From assembly GCF_004764705.1 (NCBI RefSeq), contig NZ_SHLX01000024.1, forward strand, positions 87,409-151,408: 64,000 nucleotides of DNA, in the 5' to 3' direction. The position numbers and the translations under genes are program-made. The notes under the pieces are model-generated. The model was not told the DNA's origin, did not search any database, and saw only the letters and a list, made by a program, of their open reading frames with translations. Positions 44,670 to 52,264 of the stretch are shown piece after piece (position 1 is the stretch's first letter; the number at the start of each line of letters is the position of its first letter). The stretch is from Paenibacillus cymbidii (GTDB taxonomy: Bacteria; Bacillota; Bacilli; Paenibacillales; NBRC-103111).

Positions 44670-46930
44670 AACACGAAACCGTACAAACGGACATCACCGT
44701 TGTCGGCGGCGGACTGGCGGGCGTTTGCGCCGCCATCGCGGCTGCAAGACAGGGACGAACCGTCGCGCTGGTGCAGAATCGGCCGGTGCTTGGAGGGAAT
44801 GCGAGCAGCGAAATCCGCGTATGGGTATGCGGCGCGACCTCGCATGGCATCCAACGCTATGCGCGCGAAACGGGCATTATGGGCGAACTGTTCGTCGAGA
44901 ACCAGTTTCGCAATCCGGACGGCAATCCTTATTACTGGGATGCCGTCGTGCTGGAGACCGTGCGGGCGGAGCGCAACATCCGGCTGTTTCTGAACACCGA
45001 CGTTCATGAAGTCGAGGCGAACGGGGAGCCGGAACGGCGGACGATCAGGAGCGTTACCGGCTGGATGATGGGATCGGAGCGCAAAATACGGTTTGAAAGC
45101 GCCGTGTATGTGGATTGCAGCGGCGACGGATTGATCGGTTATATGGCCGGCGCCCGTTACCGCATCGGTCGGGAGGCGTATCACGAGTTCCGGGAAGACT
45201 GGGCGCCGGAGGCGGCGGATACGGTTACGCTCGGCAGCACGATCCTGTTCTACACCCAGGATGCGGGGCATCCGGTGAAATACGTGCCGCCGGGTTATGC
45301 CAAGGACATTGCAACGACGTCGATTTCCGAACGGCGCATCATTCGTACCGGGCAAAACGGTTGCTTTTATTGGTGGATCGAATGGGGCGGCGAACTGGAT
45401 ACGGTACACGACAACGAAACGATTCGCGACGAACTGTGGGCGGTCATCTACGGCATCTGGGACTACATCAAAAACTCCGGCCAATTCGACGCCGATCGGC
45501 TGACGCTGGAATGGGTCGGGGCCGTGCCGGGCAAACGCGAGTACCGCCGTTTTGTCGGCGACTATATATTGAACCAGAACGACATTTTGGCACAGGAGCC
45601 GTTTGCGGATCGGATCGGGTTCGGGGGATGGTCGATCGACCTGCATCCGCCCAAAGGCATGTATGCCACGGAAGGCGCATCCAAACACGTGTATTCCGAC
45701 GGGATTTACCATATCCCGTTCCGTTCGTTGTATTCGGCCAACGTTTCCAACCTGCTGTTTGCCGGCAGGAATGTGAGCGCCACCCACATCGCCTTCGGCA
45801 CGACGCGCGTGATGGCGACTTGCGCCGTTATGGGCGAAGCCGCCGGCGTCGGCGCGGCGTTAAGCGTGGCCAAAGGTGGCGGCCCGCGCGACATTTACCG
45901 GGAGCATATGGCCGAAATGCAGCAAATCATGCTTCGTTCCGACGCGTCGATTATCGGATTGCGCAATGAGGATCCGCTCGACCTGGCGCTGCGGGCGCAG
46001 GCGACGGCATCGAGCCATCTCGCGCAAGTGAGCATCGAGCATTCGGTCGAAGTCCGCAAGCTTGACCGGGCGTTCGGCCTGATCGTGCCGGTCGATCCCG
46101 AGTTGGGCGGCTTCGACCTGCTGCTGGATGTCGCGAAGGCGACGACGCTGCAGGTGGAGCTATGGGACACGGGGCGGGCGGAAAATTACGTGCCGCATAC
46201 GCTTGTCCGGCGCTATGACATTCCCGTTCAGCCGGGCGATGGGCAGTGGGTGCAGACGGGGATCGGATGGCGGCCGGAGCAGCCGCAAAATGCGTTTTTG
46301 ATTTTGCGGCCGAATGAACATGTCGGCATTCATTTGTCCGACCGGCCGCTGACGGGCGTGTTGTTGTTTGTCGAAACGGAGGACCATAATCCCGACCGCA
46401 AGCAGCCGCTGCTGGAATGGAGCATGCGCGACCTGATTCCGGCGGACGATCGGAAAAACCGGAACTGGCGCACGGGCTGCATCGCCTTGTGCATGCGGTT
46501 GCCGTCCTTCTGCCGGGCATTTGAACCGTCCAAGGCGATTGACGGCTACAACCGGCCTTACGGCGGGCCGCATCTGTGGCTGTCCGCTCCGATGGGGGAG
46601 CGGGAGGAATGGCTGCAGTTGGAGTGGGAGCAGCCGGTGGCGGCAGCCGAAGTTCACGTGACGTTCAACGACGACGTGAACGAAGATTTGATCAACCTGC
46701 ATCATCACAAAACGACGTTCGATACGATGCCGCAGCTGGCGAAGCACTATCGGATCGAGGCGTTTGCCGATGGGGAGTGGGTGTGCGTGTTTCGCGAAAC
46801 GGACAACCGCAAGCGCAAAAAGGTGCACCGGCTCGAACGGGTTGCGGCGACGAGCCGGCTGCGGCTGGTCGTCGAGTCGACGAACGGCAGTCCGTACGCG
46901 GAGGTAGCGGAGATTCGGGTGTATGAGTAA
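44666..46930 (+). CDS. FAD-dependent oxidoreductase with C-terminal discoidin-like domain (754 aa)
   Basis: The last gene of the operon; the ATG overlaps the upstream stop (ATGA) with GGGAGGGG before it. The FAD-binding motif is at the N-terminus ('DITVVGGGLAGVCAAIAAARQGRTVALVQNRPVLGGNASSE'), as in the FAD_oxidored (PF12831) family of putative sugar-oxidising flavoproteins. 'VYVDCSGDGLIGYMAGA' and 'NLLFAGRNVSATHIAFGTTRVMATCAVMGEAAGVGAAL' supply further FAD contacts. About 490 residues of oxidoreductase are followed by 260 residues ending in an F5/8C-like segment ('WLQLEWEQPVAAAEVHVTFNDDVN...SRLRLVVESTNGSPYAEVAEIRVYE'). There is no signal peptide, so the sugar-binding-like domain would be cytoplasmic. 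A terminator follows. Confidence 0.85.
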   Translation: MKHETVQTDITVVGGGLAGVCAAIAAARQGRTVALVQNRPVLGGNASSEIRVWVCGATSHGIQRYARETGIMGELFVENQFRNPDGNPYYWDAVVLETVRAERNIRLFLNTDVHEVEANGEPERRTIRSVTGWMMGSERKIRFESAVYVDCSGDGLIGYMAGARYRIGREAYHEFREDWAPEAADTVTLGSTILFYTQDAGHPVKYVPPGYAKDIATTSISERRIIRTGQNGCFYWWIEWGGELDTVHDNETIRDELWAVIYGIWDYIKNSGQFDADRLTLEWVGAVPGKREYRRFVGDYILNQNDILAQEPFADRIGFGGWSIDLHPPKGMYATEGASKHVYSDGIYHIPFRSLYSANVSNLLFAGRNVSATHIAFGTTRVMATCAVMGEAAGVGAALSVAKGGGPRDIYREHMAEMQQIMLRSDASIIGLRNEDPLDLALRAQATASSHLAQVSIEHSVEVRKLDRAFGLIVPVDPELGGFDLLLDVAKATTLQVELWDTGRAENYVPHTLVRRYDIPVQPGDGQWVQTGIGWRPEQPQNAFLILRPNEHVGIHLSDRPLTGVLLFVETEDHNPDRKQPLLEWSMRDLIPADDRKNRNWRTGCIALCMRLPSFCRAFEPSKAIDGYNRPYGGPHLWLSAPMGEREEWLQLEWEQPVAAAEVHVTFNDDVNEDLINLHHHKTTFDTMPQLAKHYRIEAFADGEWVCVFRETDNRKRKKVHRLERVAATSRLRLVVESTNGSPYAEVAEIRVYE

Positions 46931-46937
46931 AAAGAAG

Positions 46938-46967
46938 CGGGCAGCCGAGCGATTGGCTGCTCGTTTT
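46938..46967 (+). terminator. Intrinsic terminator of the five-gene operon
   Basis: CGGGCAGCC and GGCTGCTCG form a 9-bp stem (one wobble) with TTTT after it, only 8 bases beyond the stop codon. Confidence 0.7.
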
Positions 46968-47046
46968 GCGCCTATCGGAAAGGATAACATCCGACGTGAA
47001 GCTACTTTTCGATTTCATTGCGACCGCCGATTGCGGCTGTGGCGAA

Positions 47047-47236
47047 AATAGCCCATGAAAAATGGCTTATTTTCCCGATTTTACCCGCTTCGGCGGAAAT
47101 AGCCAGTGAAAACATGGCTTATTCGCTCCTTCTGGCCCCGAATCAGGTATTTTAGCCGAAATAGCCAGTGATTTCACTGGTTATTTTGGAGAGGCTACTT
47201 GTTTTTGGCGAAATAGGCAATAAAAGATGGCCTATT
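47047..47236 (+). repeat. Four-hairpin interspersed repeat, copy C
   Basis: Units at 47047-47071, 47098-47123, 47160-47185 and 47212-47236, in the same order and orientation as copies A and B. The third has arms AATAGCCAGTGA and TCACTGGTTATT. The following 40 bases match those after copy B. It begins 80 bases after the operon terminator. Confidence 0.87.
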
Positions 47237-47411
47237 TTCAGGAAGCTTTATCGGAGTGGCACAAAAGCGAATTTGTTAGTTGGCGGAGGGGAGAATGCCG
47301 CGGGTTGTGCATCGTGTCTGCTTGGCGAAGGGGCGGGAGCGGAGAGCGAGTGGGTATGGAGAAGCGACAGGAATACCGACTCTCGCGCGCAGCGGGAAGC
47401 CGGTTTCGCCG

Positions 47412-47577
47412 CAACCAGAACCAGAAGCAGAACCAGAAGCAGAACCAGAAGCAGAACCAGAAGCAGAAGCAGAACCCGAAGCAGAACCCGAAGCAGAACC
47501 CGAAGCAGAACCAAAAGCAGAAGCAGAAGCAGAACCCGAACCCGAAGCCGAACCCGAACCCGAACCCGAAGCCCAAC
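47412..47577. repeat. Low-complexity hexanucleotide tract (GAAGCA/GAACCN)
   Basis: About 166 bases made of GAAGCA, GAACCA and GAACCC units. Because the period is a multiple of three, all three plus-strand frames are open (Gln-Asn-Gln-Lys, Glu-Pro-Glu-Ala and Arg-Thr-Arg-Ser repeats), as is the minus strand. None of these frames has a good ribosome-binding site or a convincing unique domain, so I do not call a gene. Confidence 0.75.
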
Positions 47578-47578
47578 T

Positions 47579-47764
47579 TTAACTGCATTAATACACTTAA
47601 TTTCGCCCCAACCAGTTGATTCGGGCAACTTAACTGCAAAAGTGCATTTAATTTCTTGATTCATTCCCATAATTAAGTTCAAATGATGAATTTAAATGTA
47701 TTTTTACATTTAGAAATCTCGAATGAGTCTTTATAGCAGCAGTTAAATGTATTTTTGCATTTAA
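47579..47764. repeat. Second family of four AT-rich hairpins (TTAAATGTA...TGCATTTAA)
   Basis: Four short palindromes of 20-22 bases at 47579-47600, 47630-47651, 47693-47712 and 47743-47764. They share outer TTAA or TAAA and inner TGCA/TGTA-like arms (for example TTAAATG and CATTTAA around GTATTTTTG). The sequence differs from the AATAGCC element, but the plan of four spaced hairpins in under 200 bases is the same. The rest of the 1-kb gap (46931-47949) holds copy C, the low-complexity tract and the promoter region of the next gene. Confidence 0.6.
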
Positions 47765-47949
47765 GCTCCTTCCAGCCCTATCAGTCCTCGCCAAAGTGGC
47801 ACTTTTTTGCCAAAGCAGCTCTCCGCGATTACTCAGAGGAACGTTCGTATTCCGTTTCTTGCACAGTCAGTAAGCTAAGGCCGAAAGGTCCCACAGCCCG
47901 ATTTTTATGGTAGTATAGCAAATAGACTTCCGGGCGGGGGACATCAACG

Positions 47950-50900
47950 ATGAAACGATATTGGCTCAAACTGCTGGCAAGTTTTCTGCTTATTACCGTG
48001 CTGCCCGCCGGCTGGATCGTGTCCGACCTGCGTCATGCGCATACCGATGCGACGAAGGCGGCGAGCGGCGTCCTCGATCTTCGCGATTGGAGCGCGGATA
48101 CGGACGCCGCAACGAAGCTGAACGGCGAATGGCTGCTGTATCCCGGCCAACTGTTGCCGGTGGGGGCGCCAGAACCGGCGGTACCCGCGGCAACGGACAA
48201 GCAGCCGCAATTGGCGGCGGTCCCCGGCGACTGGAACGGGCAACCGGGATTGACATCGGGGCTGGGCACCGCCACTTACCGCCTGCGCCTGCTGCTGCCG
48301 GAACGGACCGACGGCGTTTACGGCATTCGCACCAGCAACATCCGCACGGCCAGCCGCATCTATGTCAATGGCGAAGCGATCGGCGGCAGCGGCCAACCGG
48401 GACTGAACAAAAACACTACCACTGCCGGAAACATCCCGTACGTCGGCTATTTTAAGCTGCAGGGGCCGGAAGCGGTTATCGACGTTCAGGTGGCCAACTA
48501 CAGCTACGCGAGCGGCGGCTTGATTTATCCGCTCTGGTTCGGGACGCAGGAAGCGATCGCTTACGGACGCGAATGGCAGCTGTTCGAATATTGGCTCACC
48601 GCGGGAGGGTTCCTCATTCCCGCCCTGTTTCTGCTGCTGTTTTACCGGCTGCGCAGAAGGGAGGCGCCGCTTCCGCAGCTTGGCGGTTTTTGCGTATGCG
48701 GTCTTGTATTTGCGCTGACGCACGGGGAGAAGGCGGTGCTGGCGCTGCTGCCCGTCGACTACGAGCTAGTGCTGCGCACCCAGCTGATTTCATCGGGCTT
48801 CGTCTACTATTTTTTGGTGCGTTACGTGGTGCTGTTGTACCCTTCTTTCGGCGTTCGTGCGATGGACAGGCTGATGCTGGTCATGGCGCTTGGAACGGGG
48901 CTGGCGGGAGTGACGCTGCCGACCGTGGTTTTTTCCCGCGGAGAGGCGGTGCTGCTCGTCTGCTCGCTGGTGTCGGTCGCTTATGTGCTGTCCGTGCTCG
49001 TCCGCGCCATCCGCAGCCGCCGCGCCCATTCGCTGGCGCTGGCGACAACGATCCAGAGCGTGATGTGCATACTGGCGGTTTATTTGCTCCACATCTTCGG
49101 CAATTTGGAAAATCAGGCGGCGATCCCTTATGCGATTCTCATCTTCAGCGCGTCGCAGGCGTATATAATCGTGGACCGGTTCGCCGGCGTGCTTGGGGCT
49201 GCGGAGCAAATGTCGGAACGGCTGCTGCGGCAAGACGAGCTGAAAGACGAATGGATGCTGAATACGTCTTACGAAATCCGCGAGCCGCTGCGCGGCATCG
49301 TCAATTTGGCCGCGCAGCGCAAACCGATTGAAGGCGAGGACGGACAGCGGCTTGCCGTCATTGCCGGCATTGCCAAACGGCTGGCCTACCTGGTCGACGA
49401 TCTTGTCGATTTCAGCCTGCTGAAGAGCGGCGATGCCGACTACCGGCCGCGCGTCATGCATTTGTGGCCCGCGGTGCGCGCCGTGCTGGAGCTGTATCCG
49501 TCCAAGGAACCGGCCGGCTGGGTGCTGGAGCCGCTGCCGGCCGAGCTGCCGCCCCTGCTTGCGGACGAACGCCGGCTCGGACAAATCGTGCACAACCTCA
49601 TCGCTTGCGCGCTGCGGCGGGCCGGCGGGACAACCGTACGGTTGTCGGCTTATGCGGCAGACGGCTTCGTCACGCTGGTCGTGGCCGGGCCGGGCTTGGG
49701 CGCCGCGATGGAGGCGGGCCGGGGGGAAACGGAGTTTTATCCGCTGGACGTTTCGGCGGAAGAGGCGGACGAACGTGTCCGGCTGTCGGTGACGAGACAA
49801 CTGATCGAGCTTGGGGGAGGCGGCTGGAAGCGGAGCACGGCGGCGGACGGCACGGAAGCGCTGCATGTGGCATGGCCCCAAGCCGGCGAGTTGTCCGCTG
49901 CCGGAGCCGGACTGGCCGAGACCGCTTCCGCAGCGTCCGAAACCGCAAGCGGCAACGCGGCTGCCGGCGCGGCAGCGACGGCGGGTTCGCCGGTCGACGC
50001 CGGCGAATGGCTGCCGCCGGCAACGGGCGAAGAGCAGGCGCGGCGAAGCGAGGCGGGCGCGATTCTGCTCGTCGACGACGATGGGCTCGCGGCTCGGGCG
50101 ATGGAGCATCTGCTCGGCGACGTCGGCGTGCCGGTGCGCGTTGCCGCGAGAGGGCAGGAGGCGCTGCGTTTGCTGGAAGGAGCGCCCCGCTTCGATCTGG
50201 TCATCGCCGCCTGCATCATGCCGGATATGACGGGGCCGGAGCTGACGCGCCGCATCCGCGAACGCTCCCTGCTCTCCGAGCTGCCGGTGATGCTTCTGTC
50301 GGACGGGCGGCGCCCGGAGGAGGCGCTGGCCGGCATTCGCGCCGGCGCAAACGACTTGCTGGCGAAGCCGTACGATGCGGCGGAGCTGAAAGCCCGCGTC
50401 GGCACGCTGCTGCAGCTGCGCAGCTCGATTCGCAGCCTGGTGCGCGCGGAGACCGCTTTTTTGCAGGCGCAGATCAAACCGCACTTTTTATTCAACGCGC
50501 TCAATACGATCAAAACGGTTTGCCGCCTCGACCCGCCCCGAGCCGAAGAATTGCTGCTGGAGCTGAGCCGGTATTTGCGCGCCGGGTTCGATTTTGCGGG
50601 TACGGCCCAACGCGTGCCGGTGCGCAGCGAGCTGGTGCTGGTGCGTTCCTACCTGGCGCTGGAAGCCGCCCGTTTCGGCGATCGGCTGCGCGCCGAATTC
50701 GACATCGAATGCGACGATCGGCTTCCTGTGCCTCCGCTGTCGCTGCAGCCGCTGGTCGAAAATGCCGTGCGCCACGGCATTATGCGCAAGCCCGAAGGCG
50801 GCACGATCCGCATCGGCATTCGCGCTACGGCGGCGGGCTGGAAAGTGTCGGTGGAGGACGACGGGGTCGGCATGCCGCCGGACAAACTGGCGTCGCTCGC

Positions 50901-51057
50901 CGAGGCGGGCGGCATCGGGCTTGCCAACATACGCCGCAGGCTGCGGCTGCTTTATGACGTGCCGTTGATTGTGGAGAGCAAGCCGGGCCAAGGAACTCGA
51001 GTCGGCTTCACCATTCCCGAGGAGGCGGAAGATGAAAGCGATTCTGATCGACGATGA
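47950..51057 (+). CDS. Hybrid membrane sensor kinase with degenerate first kinase and receiver (1035 aa)
   Basis: Domains in order: signal/TM (1-27); an extracellular jelly-roll sensor like 7TMR-DISMED2 (about 45-215, 'GDWNGQPGLTSGLGTATYRLRLLLPE'); a 7TM region (about 220-415); a HisKA-like helix (about 430-460) with ATPase-like region (to about 640); an Ala-rich linker; a receiver (about 700-815); and a LytS/YesM-type kinase (about 830-1030). In the HisKA segment, 'LNTSYEIREPLRGIVNLAAQ' has Tyr where the phospho-His is expected. In the receiver, 'FDLVIAACIMPDMTG' has Ala where the phospho-Asp is expected, although 'LLVDDD' and 'LAKP' remain. The last kinase is intact ('QIKPHFLFNALNTIK', 'LQPLVENAVRHGI', 'VEDDGVGM'). 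Signalling to the regulator encoded next therefore probably uses only the last module. Confidence 0.9.
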   Translation: MKRYWLKLLASFLLITVLPAGWIVSDLRHAHTDATKAASGVLDLRDWSADTDAATKLNGEWLLYPGQLLPVGAPEPAVPAATDKQPQLAAVPGDWNGQPGLTSGLGTATYRLRLLLPERTDGVYGIRTSNIRTASRIYVNGEAIGGSGQPGLNKNTTTAGNIPYVGYFKLQGPEAVIDVQVANYSYASGGLIYPLWFGTQEAIAYGREWQLFEYWLTAGGFLIPALFLLLFYRLRRREAPLPQLGGFCVCGLVFALTHGEKAVLALLPVDYELVLRTQLISSGFVYYFLVRYVVLLYPSFGVRAMDRLMLVMALGTGLAGVTLPTVVFSRGEAVLLVCSLVSVAYVLSVLVRAIRSRRAHSLALATTIQSVMCILAVYLLHIFGNLENQAAIPYAILIFSASQAYIIVDRFAGVLGAAEQMSERLLRQDELKDEWMLNTSYEIREPLRGIVNLAAQRKPIEGEDGQRLAVIAGIAKRLAYLVDDLVDFSLLKSGDADYRPRVMHLWPAVRAVLELYPSKEPAGWVLEPLPAELPPLLADERRLGQIVHNLIACALRRAGGTTVRLSAYAADGFVTLVVAGPGLGAAMEAGRGETEFYPLDVSAEEADERVRLSVTRQLIELGGGGWKRSTAADGTEALHVAWPQAGELSAAGAGLAETASAASETASGNAAAGAAATAGSPVDAGEWLPPATGEEQARRSEAGAILLVDDDGLAARAMEHLLGDVGVPVRVAARGQEALRLLEGAPRFDLVIAACIMPDMTGPELTRRIRERSLLSELPVMLLSDGRRPEEALAGIRAGANDLLAKPYDAAELKARVGTLLQLRSSIRSLVRAETAFLQAQIKPHFLFNALNTIKTVCRLDPPRAEELLLELSRYLRAGFDFAGTAQRVPVRSELVLVRSYLALEAARFGDRLRAEFDIECDDRLPVPPLSLQPLVENAVRHGIMRKPEGGTIRIGIRATAAGWKVSVEDDGVGMPPDKLASLAEAGGIGLANIRRRLRLLYDVPLIVESKPGQGTRVGFTIPEEAEDESDSDRR

Positions 51058-52162
51058 GCGCAATGCGCTGCTGCAACTGAAGTGGCTGCTGGAGAACGAG
51101 CCGGAACTGGACATTGTCGGCGCTTATCAAAGCGCCGAAGAAGCATTGGTGCATCTGTCCCGGGAGCGGGTGCAGCTCGTGTTTCTCGATATCGAAATGT
51201 CCGGAATGAGCGGGCTGGAGGCGGCCGAAGCGATCTACGCGCTTGACGGGGAAGTGCGCATCGTGTTTGTTACGGCATTTTCGTCCTACGCGCTTGAGGC
51301 GTTTCGGGTAAGTGCGCTCGATTACGTGATGAAGCCGATCGATCCGGCTCGTTTTGCCATTACGCTCGAACGGGTGCGCCAATCGGTAACGATCACGGCC
51401 GCTCCGCCGCCCGCGGAGACGAAGGCCGACGTCCGCCCCGTCCTGAAGATGTTCGGCCAGCTGTCGGTCGGTCCGCCGGGCGGCGGCACCGTCAAATGGC
51501 GCACGCTCAAATCGAAGGAGCTGTTCGCTTACCTGCTGGAGCATCGCGGCGTCTGGATGTCGCGCGATGTGCTGCTGGAAGAAATTTGGCCGGCCTTCGA
51601 TCTGGACAAGGCGCTGGTCCATCTTCATACCGCCGTTTACCAGATCAGGCGCATGCTGCGGGAAACCGGGATCGACGCCGTGCTTGACTATTCGCTGGAA
51701 AGCTACTGCCTGCAAGGAGCGGGATTGGAAACGGACGCGGAGCGGTTCCAGCAGGCGGCGGCCGAAGCCGCGCACGGGCAGCTGGCGCTTGCGGAAGCGG
51801 CGCGTGCATGGGAGCTGTACGCGGGGCACTATTTGGACAAGGAGGATTACGATTGGTCCAAACCGCGCCGGGAGCGGCTGCTGCAAGGGTATGTCGCGAT
51901 TACGCTGCAGCTTGTCGCCGGCGAACGGGCCGCGGGGGCGTCCCAGTCGGCGCTGCGGCGGGCCGGCCGCGCCTGCGGGATGCATCCGTATTCGGAGCGG
52001 CTGGCGAAGGAGCATCTCGCCTGTTTGGCCGATGTCGGCGATGCCGAGCAGCTGCGCCGCAGCTACGCTGCTTTTTGCGACCTGTACGAGGAGGAGTGGG
52101 GGACGGAGCCGTCGGCCGATTATCGGGCGTATGGCAGGCAACTGATCGACAGATTCGAATAG
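51032..52162 (+). CDS. Response regulator with winged helix and BTAD domain, SARP-like (376 aa)
   Basis: The ATG at 51032, with GAGGAGGCGG upstream, overlaps the kinase gene by 26 bases. The receiver (1-120) is intact: 'AILIDDERNA', phospho-Asp in 'VFLDIEMSGMSG', 'VFVTAFSSY', 'VMKPIDP'. An OmpR-type winged helix follows (about 145-235; 'LKSKELFAYLLEHRGVWMSRDVLLEEIWPAFDLDKALVHLHTAVYQIRRML'). A helical bacterial transcriptional activation domain (BTAD, about 245-376) ends the protein. This receiver-wHTH-BTAD plan is found beside 7TMR-DISM hybrid kinases in Paenibacillus and Bacillus. The SLH gene 100 bases downstream is a possible target. Confidence 0.9.
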   Translation: MKAILIDDERNALLQLKWLLENEPELDIVGAYQSAEEALVHLSRERVQLVFLDIEMSGMSGLEAAEAIYALDGEVRIVFVTAFSSYALEAFRVSALDYVMKPIDPARFAITLERVRQSVTITAAPPPAETKADVRPVLKMFGQLSVGPPGGGTVKWRTLKSKELFAYLLEHRGVWMSRDVLLEEIWPAFDLDKALVHLHTAVYQIRRMLRETGIDAVLDYSLESYCLQGAGLETDAERFQQAAAEAAHGQLALAEAARAWELYAGHYLDKEDYDWSKPRRERLLQGYVAITLQLVAGERAAGASQSALRRAGRACGMHPYSERLAKEHLACLADVGDAEQLRRSYAAFCDLYEEEWGTEPSADYRAYGRQLIDRFE

Positions 52163-52213
52163 CGTGCGCTGCCGGCGCCGCCGGTTGATGCTCAGAATCG
52201 GTTCAACGCCTTC

Positions 52214-52222
52214 TGTTATAGT
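52214..52222 (+). promoter_or_regulatory. Candidate extended -10 promoter element of the third SLH gene
   Basis: TG-T-TATAGT lies about 45 bases before the ATG at 52265. No good -35 box is visible, as is allowed for extended -10 promoters. Confidence 0.4.
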
Positions 52223-52264
52223 AGGGGAGATCATGCCTTGCATCGACAGAAGGAGGAGACATTC

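Noticed and set aside
47227..47659. Three overlapping plus-strand frames with Gln-Asn-Lys, Glu-Pro-Ala or Arg-Ser-Thr repeats
   Set aside because: All come from one hexanucleotide tract. None has a good ribosome-binding site or a unique domain, and two begin inside hairpin copy C.
46931..47949. Search for a tRNA, rRNA or hidden gene in the 1-kb gap
   Set aside because: No cloverleaf or rRNA sequence was recognised. The gap is explained by a terminator, two hairpin arrays and the low-complexity tract.
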